Assembly (NCBI GenBank): GCA_026708185.1
Contig: JAPOVK010000017.1
Location: forward strand, 248,001-312,000
DNA length: 64,000 nt
Direction of reading: 5' to 3'
Source of the DNA: Gammaproteobacteria bacterium
Lineage (GTDB): Bacteria > Pseudomonadota > Gammaproteobacteria > Pseudomonadales > Azotimanducaceae
Numbering within the stretch: position 1 is the stretch's first letter; every line of letters starts with the position of its first letter. The position numbers and the translations under genes were made by a program. Of this stretch, positions 35,710 through 44,871 are shown one piece after another. Under the pieces are notes generated by a model. The model saw nothing but the letters and a program-made list of their open reading frames with translations. It was not told the origin of the DNA and did no database searches.

Positions 35710-36510
35710 GTGGATTTGCATGAGGCGATGATCCTTGCGGCGGTGATGCTCGCCGCATCCGGCCACACCGAAGAGGCCGACGAGCGGGAAGCGGACGTCA
35801 CCGTCATCGCGGAGCGGATCCCACCGTCGGAGATGTCCTTCGATGACATGGAGTTCGTGGCGGTGGCCATCGATTGCGGCAAACGGCTTTTCGTGGACGG
35901 ACAGGAGGCCGCCGCGTGGCCCTATCTCCAGATGGGTGCCCGCTACGGCGACGTGGACAGCCAGTTCTGGGCGGCGAGCATGCTCGGACGGGGCGAGCAC
36001 GTGCCACAGAACTGGACAGAGGCGGTCGGCTGGCTCGGCGTCGCCGCCGACGGCCATCTCAAGCCCGACGCCACGAAGATGCTGCGCGAGACGAAGGAAT
36101 CGCTGTGCGGGGGGCGCGACGAGTGTGGCGAGCAGTTTGACACGGTCGTCGCCGAGTACGTGCGGCGTTTCGGTCGGGAGTCCGGCGGCATGGCCTGCCG
36201 CCGCGCTACGGGTCAACGCGGCGCCGGGGTCTCTTCGCTACGCATCAATCGCGGCTCCCGGCGGGTCGACTGCGTCTTTCCCCGGCTGTTCCGGGCGCGG
36301 GGCGTTCTGGACGACTTGAACCTCGAGGCGGCGATCCGCCCAGGGGTATCGGAACCCGACGCCACCGAGGGAGGGCCGGACCGGCCCGACCTCGCGGCCA
36401 CCTACCCCGCCATTAGCGAGTTCGAAGTACAAGTGCCGGGCGGCCCGTCCACACGACGCGAGAACATCCGCTGCCCGGACCTCGGCACCGGGCAGGGAGA
36501 TGGTACCTAG
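35710..36510 (+). CDS. Sel1-like repeat protein, probably secreted
   Basis: A 266-residue protein. An N-terminal stretch (MILAAVMLAASGHTEEADER) could be a weak signal peptide. One clear Sel1-like unit covers GQEAAAWPYLQMGARYGDVD and SQFWAASMLGRGEHVPQNWT with EAVGWLGVAADGHLKPDA. Cysteine pairs follow, and the last 90 residues are low in order (Pro, Gly, Arg). GTG 35710 follows GGAAGG; TTG 35704 is an alternative. Function unknown; lies 21 bp after cobB. Confidence 0.6.
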   Translation: MDLHEAMILAAVMLAASGHTEEADEREADVTVIAERIPPSEMSFDDMEFVAVAIDCGKRLFVDGQEAAAWPYLQMGARYGDVDSQFWAASMLGRGEHVPQNWTEAVGWLGVAADGHLKPDATKMLRETKESLCGGRDECGEQFDTVVAEYVRRFGRESGGMACRRATGQRGAGVSSLRINRGSRRVDCVFPRLFRARGVLDDLNLEAAIRPGVSEPDATEGGPDRPDLAATYPAISEFEVQVPGGPSTRRENIRCPDLGTGQGDGT

Positions 36511-36534
36511 CGTCGGCGGTGCCCGCTGTAGCGG

Positions 36535-37911
36535 TCACCGCGCCGCCACCAGCAGCCGGTCCGCAAACCGCTCGATGTCACGTATCTTGTTGCAGGTCTC
36601 CACCCGGAAGCAGTGCGGCGCGTAGCGGCGCATTTCCGAGTCGCCCTCCCGCCATTGATCCCGCGTCTCCGGGTTCAGCCAGAAGGTCTGCTTGACCCGC
36701 CGCGACAGGTCCTTGAAGACATCGGGTCGCGGATCGTAGTAGTTGTTGCGGCCGTCGCCGAGCACGATCAGCGTCGAGCGTGCATTCAGGTCCATCGCGC
36801 AGAGTTCGCGGAAATCCATGAAAGCGCGAGCGTAGTCCGTATTGCCCTTGCCCCAGGAGAACAGCGCCTCTTCGATCGCCGCCTCCGACGGCTTCGCGCG
36901 CATGATGTCGGTGATCTCGCCGAGGCGACTCGAGAACGCGAACGCCCGGATGCTTGGCAACACGTCGGTGAGTTCGTAGAGGAACAACAGCAGAAACCGG
37001 GCCACGCGCGCGACCGAATTGCTGACATCGCAGAGCACGAATACCGTGGCCCGTTCGCGCTTCTGCTGGCGCCACCGGAGGTCGAACACCGAGCCGTCGT
37101 AGGCGACATTGCGGCGCAACGTGCGCTTGATGTCGAGAACGCCCCGGTTCGTTTGGCGGGCCCGCCGACGGTGTTCCTTGGCGAGCTTGTCGGCGAGTCT
37201 CTTGACGACCCGGCGAACCTCCTCGTGGTAGGCCTGGGGGAGTTGGTTCAGATGGGACTTGAGCGCCGCCTCGAGGATCGCCCTTTTGCCCGAGGCGTCG
37301 GCATGCAGCCGATACTGCGCGTCGACGTAGGCCCGGATCTCGTCGTGGAAATAGTGGCGCAGGTAGCGCAGCAAGCCGCGCAACTCGTCCGAGATCGCTC
37401 CAGCGCCGTCGCCGCCGCCAGTCACGTAGGCGTCCAGCTCTGGGACGGCGAGCTCGTTCGCAATCTGTCTCGAGAACACAGCTTTCTCGCGCAAGCTACT
37501 GATCTCGTGAATGTTGAGCGCGGCGCCAACTTGCTGGACGCGCACCGCCAGGGCGGTGCGATCATCGTTCAGAACGGCTCCGACGGCGTCGACCAGTTCC
37601 GCCGAGATTTCGCCCTGCAGCACTTCGAGCGCGGCTTGGCGATCGGCCTCGGTATCGAACTTGGCGAGGAAGGTGTGCTTCGCGGGTTCCTGGAATGCGA
37701 GTTGGAAGAAGAACCGCTCAAACGTATCGTCGAAGCGCGACTTCTCGGCCTTCGACTTGGCGAGCGCCAAGGCCAGCGAGTCCTTCAACAGGGCCTGATC
37801 GGCGATCCCGACGCGCCGTACAACGTCGAATGCCGTCAACGTCTCGGCTGGCGATACGCGGACGTCGGCGTTGCGCAGGGCGGAAACGAAACGCGCGAAG
37901 GTGACGTCCAC
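36535..37911 (-). CDS. VWA-domain protein, CoxE-like
   Basis: A 458-residue cytoplasmic protein. The N-terminal helical half (DVTFARFVSALRNADVRVSP, a typical CoxE start) leads to a C-terminal von Willebrand A domain with the MIDAS motif VLCDVSNSV, then DIMRAKPSEAAIEEALFSWG and IVLGDGRNNYYDPRPD. CoxE proteins normally pair with a MoxR-type AAA ATPase to insert or activate metal centres, as with CO dehydrogenase. Here no MoxR gene is adjacent; six bases upstream on the same strand is a diiron ferritin-like protein, the obvious candidate client. Confidence 0.85.
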   Translation of the reverse strand: MDVTFARFVSALRNADVRVSPAETLTAFDVVRRVGIADQALLKDSLALALAKSKAEKSRFDDTFERFFFQLAFQEPAKHTFLAKFDTEADRQAALEVLQGEISAELVDAVGAVLNDDRTALAVRVQQVGAALNIHEISSLREKAVFSRQIANELAVPELDAYVTGGGDGAGAISDELRGLLRYLRHYFHDEIRAYVDAQYRLHADASGKRAILEAALKSHLNQLPQAYHEEVRRVVKRLADKLAKEHRRRARQTNRGVLDIKRTLRRNVAYDGSVFDLRWRQQKRERATVFVLCDVSNSVARVARFLLLFLYELTDVLPSIRAFAFSSRLGEITDIMRAKPSEAAIEEALFSWGKGNTDYARAFMDFRELCAMDLNARSTLIVLGDGRNNYYDPRPDVFKDLSRRVKQTFWLNPETRDQWREGDSEMRRYAPHCFRVETCNKIRDIERFADRLLVAAR

Positions 37912-37917
37912 CCTTTT

Positions 37918-39078
37918 TCAGCGGTCGATCGAAGAGCCTTCAGCCGGGGAGCGCGAGGGGCTTTGCCCCTCGCAAGCAAGAACGTCCAGGGGCCGCTCCA
38001 GCGCCCGCCAGTCGATGTCCCCGTCGGTGGCCAAGTTCTCGAAGTCGAGCACGCCCATCTCCTCGAACTTCGGGCGCACGCGGTCCGTCAGGAGGCCGAT
38101 GCGCTTCAGGTTCGGGATGATCCGGGCATAGAGCATGTTGAGGAAGTCGGCGTTGAGTCCGCGCTCGACCAGTGCGCCCCGAGCGTCCTCGACGTCCCAG
38201 CCGAAATAGCGGAAGACGTCGTTGCTGATCAGGCGGTCCCGGCTGACGATGCAGGCTTGGTAGGCGAACTCCGCCCGCGCCTCGCGTTCCTCATCGGACA
38301 AGGTTGCGATGAACTCCTCGAGATAGTTGACGCCGAATGTCACGTGGCGGGCCTCGTCGCGAATCACGAGGTAGAGCAGCTCGTCCAAGACGGGATCATC
38401 GGTGTCATTGCGGGCGACGTGGAAAGCCGCCAACGCTAGGCCCTCGAGGATGATCTGCATGCCGATGAACTTCAGGTCCCAGCGCTGGTCGGTGAGGATC
38501 TTGTCGAGCAGGTCTTTCAGGCCTTGCGTGACCGGGTACGCAAAGCCAACCTTGGTTTGCAGGTAGCGATTGAATACCTCCACGTGGCGTGCCTCGTCGA
38601 ATGTCTGGGAGGCCGCGTAGAGCTTGGCGTTGAAGCTCGGCGCGCAGGACGCCAATTGCGATGCCACCAGCAAGGCCCCCTGCTCGCCATGCAGGAACTG
38701 CGAGAGCGACCAGGTGAAGTCATGGCGGATGAACTTCAGCTTGTCCCGGGTCGCGAGTTCGTCGAAAGGACGGTAGCCGGTCCAAGGGTAGCTCTCGATC
38801 AGTTCGTCGGCCGCATCCGGGGCCAGCGGCGGATGATCGCCGTAGTCGGGGTTCTGCCCCCAATCGATCGCTGTGCTGGCGTTCCAGTTGAGCTCCTTGC
38901 CGAGCTCGTAGAGACGCTTGATCCGGTTGTCGGCAACCCGGTAATCCCAGTTGTAGGAACCGTCGAGCGGAGTATGGAAGAGCTCGGCGAGATGCGCGAT
39001 GTCGTCCGGCTCGAAATCCACCTCCGGATCGAAACTCGCGAGCTTGCGGGGGGCACTGTCGACGTAGCGAATGTCCAT
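37918..39078 (-). CDS. Diiron ferritin-like protein, ribonucleotide reductase R2/oxygenase-like
   Basis: A 386-residue four-helix-bundle protein. Two ligand sets are readable: E132 (LHGEQGAL), E162 and H165 (FDEARHVEVF), then E212 (LEGLALAAF), E242 and H245 (RDEARHVTFG), the pattern of R2-like and AurF-like diiron oxidases. No radical tyrosine assignment is possible by eye. ATG 39078 follows GGAGG at six bases; upstream ATGs lack this. It is co-transcribed with the VWA protein. Substrate unknown. Confidence 0.85.
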   Translation of the reverse strand: MDIRYVDSAPRKLASFDPEVDFEPDDIAHLAELFHTPLDGSYNWDYRVADNRIKRLYELGKELNWNASTAIDWGQNPDYGDHPPLAPDAADELIESYPWTGYRPFDELATRDKLKFIRHDFTWSLSQFLHGEQGALLVASQLASCAPSFNAKLYAASQTFDEARHVEVFNRYLQTKVGFAYPVTQGLKDLLDKILTDQRWDLKFIGMQIILEGLALAAFHVARNDTDDPVLDELLYLVIRDEARHVTFGVNYLEEFIATLSDEEREARAEFAYQACIVSRDRLISNDVFRYFGWDVEDARGALVERGLNADFLNMLYARIIPNLKRIGLLTDRVRPKFEEMGVLDFENLATDGDIDWRALERPLDVLACEGQSPSRSPAEGSSIDR

Positions 39079-39166
39079 CCGTCGCCTCCGGTCCATGATT
39101 TCGGAACAATGCGGCGGGCATTGTACGCTTGAACCCAATCCTGTTCGACGCAAGGCACGCAAACAC

Positions 39167-40012
39167 GTGGATCATGATCGGGACAAGGTGCTGGCGGTGG
39201 CCCGCGAACTGTTGCCGGCCTGGCCGACACGAGCCGACTGCCGCATCGAATACCTGCCCGGAGGCTATAGCAATCGCAACTACCGGCTCAACATCGGCGG
39301 CGCGGCGTACTCTTTGAGAATCGTCGATGGTGTCAAGCCTCGGGCAGGTGAGCGGCAATACCTCGCCGTCGCCGCGGCACCGGACCTTGTCGGCTACGAT
39401 GAGCGGACAGGGCATATGCTGACACGGTGGATCGACGGTGAGCTCCTGGCGGCGAGCCCGCCAAGCCCTGCCGAAGGCGGTCGCTACCTCGCGGACCTGC
39501 ACGCCGAGATACCGTCAGGAATACGGCACTACGACTATCAAGCCGAGGTCGAGGCGCTACTGGCCGACGCGGTGCATCCCGACCCAGACGTCGTGTCTCG
39601 CTTCCGGAAGCTCGCATGGGCCGCGTCCGAGCACCGCGGCTGCCACAACGATCTGAATCCGTGGAACGTGATCCGTGCATCGCGCAAGGCCGAGGCCGAG
39701 CAATCGCGCTTCAGGACGCTCGACTGGGAGTTCGCCGGCGACAACGACCGGCTCTTCGACCTCGTGGGGCTGGGACACGGCCTGCATTGGACTTCGGCCC
39801 AACTCGCCGCCTGCGCCGAGGCGTACGCGGGCACGCCGACAGGCCAAACCTGCCCCTTGCACGCCACGCCTAGGCGCCTGGAGGACACGGTTTGCGCCTA
39901 TCGGATCCGCGAGTACGCCTGGGCCGCGGCGCAGATCGGCGTCGGCAACGACCGGCCCGAGATCATCGAGCAGGCGGTGACGATGCGACGGGCGATCGTG
40001 GCCTCAAGCTGA
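39167..40012 (+). CDS. Choline kinase/aminoglycoside phosphotransferase-family protein
   Basis: A small-molecule kinase of the APH/choline kinase fold (281 residues from GTG 39167). The N-lobe shows LPGGYSNRNYRLNIGG for ATP binding and AYSLRIVDG; the catalytic loop is GCHNDLNPWNVI (Brenner motif HxDxxxxN), and the metal-binding LDWEFAGDND follows, with DLVGLG. LicA-like choline kinases share this spacing. The start is uncertain because the open frame extends upstream into the divergent diiron gene. Its end overlaps the convergent kinase gene by 50 bases. Confidence 0.78.
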   Translation: MDHDRDKVLAVARELLPAWPTRADCRIEYLPGGYSNRNYRLNIGGAAYSLRIVDGVKPRAGERQYLAVAAAPDLVGYDERTGHMLTRWIDGELLAASPPSPAEGGRYLADLHAEIPSGIRHYDYQAEVEALLADAVHPDPDVVSRFRKLAWAASEHRGCHNDLNPWNVIRASRKAEAEQSRFRTLDWEFAGDNDRLFDLVGLGHGLHWTSAQLAACAEAYAGTPTGQTCPLHATPRRLEDTVCAYRIREYAWAAAQIGVGNDRPEIIEQAVTMRRAIVASS

Positions 40013-40571
40013 GAATCGGCGCGGCGGCCTGGACGGCAGCAGCCGTTCGCGCAGCGCCCGTGCCCTGGATTTCGACGAAGCGCAAACCCCGTTCGGTCAG
40101 CAGGTCCCGGTAGATGTCGAAGAGCCGGTCGAGGTCGTGGGGCGATTCGCGCAACGGATCCGGGCGCCAACCGATGTCCGGGCGGCACAGCAGGTAGAGG
40201 CGCGGCGCCTGACCCGCCCAGGCTTGATCAATCCACTGAGGCACGGCCCCGTACTTCTCCTGCCACCAGACGAAGATCACCGCCAAATCCGTATCGAGGA
40301 CCACGGGGCTCTCGGTCCGCTCCAGCAAGGCGCGCTCTCTCCGCCACTGCTCCCGGGCGATCGTGGCCACGGTATCGCGGTCATAGCGTGTCCCGCCGGG
40401 AGCACCTGCGCCGCTCCCGCAAGCGGTCAGGTGTTCACGCGCGTACTCGGCGAGCCACGGGACGCCGAAACGCCTGGCCAGCGCCTGGCACAACGTGGTC
40501 TTGCCCGTGGACTCGGGACCTGTGATGCACACTATGCGCACGGTTCCTTCGCACCTTGGGCCGCCGACCAT
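39963..40571 (-). CDS. NadR-like P-loop nucleotide kinase
   Basis: An ATP-binding protein of about 200 residues. P-loop CITGPESTGKTTLCQALARR, then PWLAEYAREHL, VVLDTDLAVIFVWW and YLLCRPDIGWRPDPLRE, the pattern of the ribosylnicotinamide kinase domain of NadR and the AAA_28 family. It lacks the adenylyltransferase and DNA-binding domains of full NadR. Start is uncertain among ATG 40571, GTG 40541 (just behind GAAGGA) and an upstream ATG at 40613. The 3' end overlaps the convergent phosphotransferase gene. Confidence 0.75.
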   Translation of the reverse strand: MVGGPRCEGTVRIVCITGPESTGKTTLCQALARRFGVPWLAEYAREHLTACGSGAGAPGGTRYDRDTVATIAREQWRRERALLERTESPVVLDTDLAVIFVWWQEKYGAVPQWIDQAWAGQAPRLYLLCRPDIGWRPDPLRESPHDLDRLFDIYRDLLTERGLRFVEIQGTGAARTAAAVQAAAPILSLRPRSPVASSPPAR

Positions 40572-40652
40572 GGTGGCCAGTCTACGCGCCCCAGAGCCGA
40601 ACGCGTCAGGCAAGCGAACGCGTTAGCTTGCCTAACGCGGTAGAATCGCCGG

Positions 40653-41348
40653 ATGCCCAAGCTGATCGCCATTGTCGAGGACGATCCCGACCAGCGCGCA
40701 AACTACAGCGACGCGATCACGTCCAAGGGCTATGAAGTGGCGGCCTATGCCAGTCGCCAGGAAGCCTTGGACGGATTCGACGCCCGCATGCCCGACCTCG
40801 CCGTGCTGGACATCATCCTCGGTGAAGAGGTCGATGCCGGGTTCGAGCTGTGCCGCGATTTGCTCACGCGCAACCCGAACCTACCCGTCATTTTCCTCAC
40901 CGAACGCGTCAAGGAAGTGGACAAGATATCGGGCCTCAGACTCGGTGCGTGGGACTACCAGTCCAAGCCCATTACGCTGGACTACCTTGCGGAACGCATA
41001 TCCTCGCTGCTGCGCATAAACGAAGTCCGCGCCAACGTCGATAACCGCAGCGCCACCGCCAAGCAGGTCGGCGACCTCATGCTGGACCAGGACGCACTCC
41101 TGGTCTCCTGGCGCGGCACGCGCATCGACCTGTCGGCCACCGAGTTCAGGATGCTCGCCAAGCTGGTGCGCGCGCCGGGGCATGCGGTGAGCTATCAGAC
41201 CTTGATGAACGCGACCATGCAGTCCCTGGTGACCAACAACACGATCAACACGCACATGCGCAATATCCGGAAGAAATTCGAGAAGGTTGACCCCGGATTC
41301 GCCTGCATCAAGAGCGAATACGGCTTCGGTTACCGCTGGTCGTCGTGA
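40653..41348 (+). CDS. pdsR: Response regulator, PdsR-like (dedicated sortase system type)
   Basis: A 231-residue OmpR-type regulator. Receiver: acidic pocket EDD near 10-12, phosphoacceptor D53 (AVLDIILGEEVDAGFELCRD), T83, and K105 (DYQSKPI). The winged-helix output domain has LSATEFRMLAKLVRAPGHAV and NNTINTHMRNIRKKF, ending GFGYRW. Both halves closely resemble the proteobacterial dedicated sortase system regulator PdsR. Overlaps the kinase gene by four bases. No sortase or LPXTG target gene is in this window, so the assignment rests on sequence character alone. Confidence 0.75.
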   Translation: MPKLIAIVEDDPDQRANYSDAITSKGYEVAAYASRQEALDGFDARMPDLAVLDIILGEEVDAGFELCRDLLTRNPNLPVIFLTERVKEVDKISGLRLGAWDYQSKPITLDYLAERISSLLRINEVRANVDNRSATAKQVGDLMLDQDALLVSWRGTRIDLSATEFRMLAKLVRAPGHAVSYQTLMNATMQSLVTNNTINTHMRNIRKKFEKVDPGFACIKSEYGFGYRWSS

Positions 41349-43612
41349 TCACGCCGATCCGGCCGCGCCTCACGACCGGCGCACGCCGGTTGCTTCGCAT
41401 TGCCGGTCGGGAGCGCCGGATTCGTGGCCTTCGCCTAGGCACCAAGCTGATGCTCCTGGTGCTCACCCTGACGCTGGTCCTGGTGCCCTGGCTGTCCTTT
41501 CTGGCCTTGGACGAGGTTGGCCGCGCACTCGCCCAGATGCAGTCCCACGACCAACTCCTGACCGCCAAGAACATCGCCACGGTGTTCAACGGTCGTGAGG
41601 ACCTCTTAGCCGACCTCCCGGTTGAACCGAGCGACTACGAGCGTCTGATCGTGCGGGCGATCGAGGGAACCGTTCGCCTCGACGGTCGGGCTGCGGACTG
41701 GGGCGAGGCGCCTTCCGAGCCGTCGGTTTTCGGCGTTCCCGGTGAGGACGGTTCGTTCGCGCTGAGTCTCGGCAATCGCCGCGACATGCTCTTCATCTAC
41801 GTCGAAGTCGTCGACGACACCCACGTCTATCGCGACCCGCTGTACCTGCGGCTCGATAACGCGGACCAACTGCGGCTCAGTTTCGTCCGCGAAGACGGCG
41901 AGGACGGCCGCATCGCGGTCATGCTGTCCGAGTCCGGCCAGACGACGGCGTTCTGGATGGACGCGGACTGGCAGTTCGCCGAAGCCTTGGATCCCGATGC
42001 CGAGCTGGCCGGCCCGCCGGAGACGCGCGTGCAAGGCTTCGTGCGCGAGACGGACACCGGTTACGCCCTGGAATTGCGGGCCCCGTTCGACATTTTCGGC
42101 ACCAGCGTGGACGAACAGGCCGGCCGGATCCGGGTCTTCGGACTCGCCTTCGTCGACGTGGACGACCCGGAGTCCCGGACCATCCGTGCGGTCACCCATA
42201 CGCTGCCAACCTCGCAGAACAGGGAGAGTTTCGGGTTGGTGACAGTGCGCTCGCCCGAGGCCCAGAAGATCATCGAGGGTCTAGCGTACGCCGACCTCTA
42301 TATCCGCGTGATTGACGCCGAGCGTGTCAACCGCGCCGCAACCGGCAGTTACCGGATCACCGAGGCGGCGACCGAACGATCCTGGGAAGCCCGCGCAATG
42401 GGCTGGCTCGCCGCGGGCGGCAATGCGCTCGGAGGCCTGCTGCGCGAGCAGCGGGAACCCGCGGTCGACGACACCGAGGCGCCACTCAAGGAGGTGATGG
42501 ACTCCGCCTTGGCGGGCGAGTCGAGGGCACTGCGCCGACGGGTCGGCGAGATCGAGACCATCATCGCCGGCCATCCGATCATCTCGGGCGGGGCCGTCAT
42601 CGGCCTGATCGCCGTCGAAAAGAACATCGACGACATCCTGCTCTTCCAGCGCGAGTCGATCGACAAGATCGCGCTCGTGGCGGTATCGAGCTTCCTCGTC
42701 GTGTTGTTCTGCCTGATCGTATTCGCGGGGCGCTTGACCTGGCGCATCCGGCGGCTGCGCCAGGAGACCGCCGCCGCGATCGACGACTTCGGCCGTCTCC
42801 GCGCCAACGTGGTGGCGAGTGGCATGACCAGTGCCGACGAGATCGGCGACCTCGCCCGAAGCGTCTCGGGCATGCTCGGCCGTCTCGCGCAACACAACAC
42901 TTTCCTGCAGCGCATGCCGCGCACGCTTCGGCATGAAATCAACAATCCGCTGAACACCCTTCATACCTCCCTCGAACACTTGGCGCAGGAGTCGACGGTG
43001 GTGCGCGACAGCAAGTACCTCGAGAGCGCCAAGCGTGGCGTGCTGCGCATCGGTGCCATCGTCGAGAACCTCGCGGACGCCGCCAATCTCGAGGACTCCT
43101 TGGTCGCCGAGGATCCGGACGTGGTCGACATCCAGCAGATCGTCGAGAGCTACGTCGACAACTACAGCGCCATGCACGGGGACCACGCGCTCGTCTATCA
43201 AGGCACCGGTGAGCCGGCGTACGCCCGGATCGAGGACTACCGCATCGAACAGATTCTTGACAAGCTGATCGACAACGCCGTGGACTTTCACCGCGCCAAC
43301 AGCCCGATCACGGTTCAACTCGACGTCCGGCGGGACACCTTGCGGCTCACCGTGGCCAACCGCGGGCCCATGCTCGCGCCCGAGATCGCGGCGTCGGTGT
43401 TCGAGTCCATGGTGTCGCGGCGCGGCGCCGAGAACAGGCTGCACTTCGGCCTCGGCCTGTACGTCGTGCGGGTCATCGCCGAGCAGCACGGCGGCTCCGT
43501 CCGGGCCATGAACCTCGTCGACGGTTCTGGCGTTGCGGTCATCGTCTCCTTGCCGGTCGTGGATGCCGCCAGTGAGATTGAGGACACCACCCCGGTTGCC
43601 GCCGCCGTGTAG
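41345..43612 (+). CDS. pdsS: Sensor histidine kinase, PdsS-like
   Basis: A 755-residue membrane kinase. TM1 at about 35-56 (LMLLVLTLTLVLVPWLSF), a large periplasmic region with a carbohydrate-binding-module-9-like fold (LDGRAADWGEAPS, then IYVEVVDDTHVYRDPLYL), TM2 at about 441-461, HAMP, a HisKA box with phosphorylated His near 529 (TLRHEINNPLNTL), and HATPase (DKLIDNAVDFH, FGLGLYVV). GTG 41345 overlaps the regulator stop. The N-terminal layout is that of PdsS. The ligand may be a glycan or envelope signal; this is inference. Confidence 0.78.
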   Translation: MITPIRPRLTTGARRLLRIAGRERRIRGLRLGTKLMLLVLTLTLVLVPWLSFLALDEVGRALAQMQSHDQLLTAKNIATVFNGREDLLADLPVEPSDYERLIVRAIEGTVRLDGRAADWGEAPSEPSVFGVPGEDGSFALSLGNRRDMLFIYVEVVDDTHVYRDPLYLRLDNADQLRLSFVREDGEDGRIAVMLSESGQTTAFWMDADWQFAEALDPDAELAGPPETRVQGFVRETDTGYALELRAPFDIFGTSVDEQAGRIRVFGLAFVDVDDPESRTIRAVTHTLPTSQNRESFGLVTVRSPEAQKIIEGLAYADLYIRVIDAERVNRAATGSYRITEAATERSWEARAMGWLAAGGNALGGLLREQREPAVDDTEAPLKEVMDSALAGESRALRRRVGEIETIIAGHPIISGGAVIGLIAVEKNIDDILLFQRESIDKIALVAVSSFLVVLFCLIVFAGRLTWRIRRLRQETAAAIDDFGRLRANVVASGMTSADEIGDLARSVSGMLGRLAQHNTFLQRMPRTLRHEINNPLNTLHTSLEHLAQESTVVRDSKYLESAKRGVLRIGAIVENLADAANLEDSLVAEDPDVVDIQQIVESYVDNYSAMHGDHALVYQGTGEPAYARIEDYRIEQILDKLIDNAVDFHRANSPITVQLDVRRDTLRLTVANRGPMLAPEIAASVFESMVSRRGAENRLHFGLGLYVVRVIAEQHGGSVRAMNLVDGSGVAVIVSLPVVDAASEIEDTTPVAAAV

Positions 43613-43624
43613 TCGCTGGGACGC

Positions 43625-44200
43625 TCAGCCGGGTCCGGCGGCCAGAAGCAGCTCCTGACGGTTGTGCTCGAGAAGCACCGCGCGGCTCACGCTGAGCGGC
43701 CACAGGACCCGGCCGATCACCTTGTTCGTGTGTCGATGGGGTGTCGGCCCGCGTTCCGACAGTATGCGGATGCGGGTCTCGTCGCGTAGCTCGAAGCGCA
43801 GACCCGTCAAGTCGGACACCGTTGTGAACGCGGCAAAGGCGTGCGCGCGCGAACCACTGTGCAAGTGCTTTCTGAGCGCCCGACCGAACTCGCGGAGGTC
43901 GGTCGCGCTCAGGTAGTTGAGGAAGTCCCAGAACAGGCAGACGTCGTAACGGACATCCCCCAAGTCCTCGAACAGTCGCCCCGCGGCCGCCATTCCTGCC
44001 TCGCCAGCGCCGAGGTCGTCGAACAGATCCGCGAACACGACGTGGCAGCGGAAGCTGCCGAAGAAACGCACGCTGGCCGCACCTCCCGGCCCGGCGTCCA
44101 GGATGGTCAGCCGGCGGCGCGGATCGACGTCTCGGAAAATCTGAGGCAGCAGCCGAGAAACAAGCTCTCTTCGCTGGTCAACGGCGAGATCCGCCGTCAA
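43625..44200 (-). CDS. Methyltransferase-like protein of the bactofilin pair
   Basis: A 191-residue protein with a SAM-binding-like first motif ILDAGPGGAASVRFFG, followed by VVFADLFDDL and YDVCLFWDFLNYLS, as in class I methyltransferases, although the fold is short. The C-terminal part (RHTNKVIGRVLWPLSVSRAV) is unlike common families. TTG 44200 is the only start near the bactofilin stop (two bases away), so the genes are surely one transcript. It could be a bactofilin-associated factor; methyl transfer is not shown. Confidence 0.6.
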   Translation of the reverse strand: MTADLAVDQRRELVSRLLPQIFRDVDPRRRLTILDAGPGGAASVRFFGSFRCHVVFADLFDDLGAGEAGMAAAGRLFEDLGDVRYDVCLFWDFLNYLSATDLREFGRALRKHLHSGSRAHAFAAFTTVSDLTGLRFELRDETRIRILSERGPTPHRHTNKVIGRVLWPLSVSRAVLLEHNRQELLLAAGPG

Positions 44201-44202
44201 GG

Positions 44203-44727
44203 TCAGGCCTGCCCGGCAACTTGCCTAGTCGATCCGTCCCCGGCACTGCGTGCTTCGGCTTGCGGCGCCCGGGTTGGCGGCGCAGTTTTCTTCGTCTCGG
44301 CGGGCGGATCCATGTCGATGCTGCCCTTGAACTTGGCACCGTCGACCAGGATTACGCGCGGCGCGACGATCGTGCCTTCCATTTGGCCCGTGGCCGTGAT
44401 GACGACCTTGTCGGCGCAGCGAAGGTCGCCCGCCACACGGCCCTCGATCTGCACCGCGTTGGCAGAGACATCCGCCTCGACGTGGCCCCCCTTGGAAACC
44501 ATGAGCGAGTTCTTCGGCAAGGAGATCTTGCCTTGGAACCGCCCCGCGACGACGACGTCCTCATCCCCCGACAACTCGCCACTGACGAGCAGGGCGGTGC
44601 CGATGATCGCGGGGTCCGCTTGGGGGGCCTGCGCCGTCGCCCTCGGCGGCGACTCTGACGCCGGTCTGCCCCCCGGCGGGGACGCTGTCTGCGTCGACCG
44701 GGCCTGATCCTTGCGCTTGTCGAACAT
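44203..44727 (-). CDS. Bactofilin, polymer-forming cytoskeletal protein
   Basis: A 174-residue bactofilin. The central DUF583 beta-helix (about 45-135) shows regular short repeats: ALLVSGELSGDEDVVVAGRF, VSANAVQIEGRVAGDLRC and ATGQMEGTIVAPRVILVDGA. Flanking tails are disordered (Pro, Ala, Lys), as usual. Bactofilins polymerise without nucleotide and organise cell-wall or polysaccharide enzymes at the membrane. ATG 44727 opens a two-gene operon with the methyltransferase-like protein. Confidence 0.93.
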   Translation of the reverse strand: MFDKRKDQARSTQTASPPGGRPASESPPRATAQAPQADPAIIGTALLVSGELSGDEDVVVAGRFQGKISLPKNSLMVSKGGHVEADVSANAVQIEGRVAGDLRCADKVVITATGQMEGTIVAPRVILVDGAKFKGSIDMDPPAETKKTAPPTRAPQAEARSAGDGSTRQVAGQA

Positions 44728-44871
44728 GTGCGATTCCCCCGTTTCGAGACCCTACATCATAGCGCCAAAGCAAGCGAAAGCGAGCGGCCGCGCTGTGCCG
44801 TGCAAGGCCCGCGCGCTTAAGCCGGCGTCGGCGTGGGGCAAGCGGCTCGCCCCGGTGCCGGGCGGTCGCGC

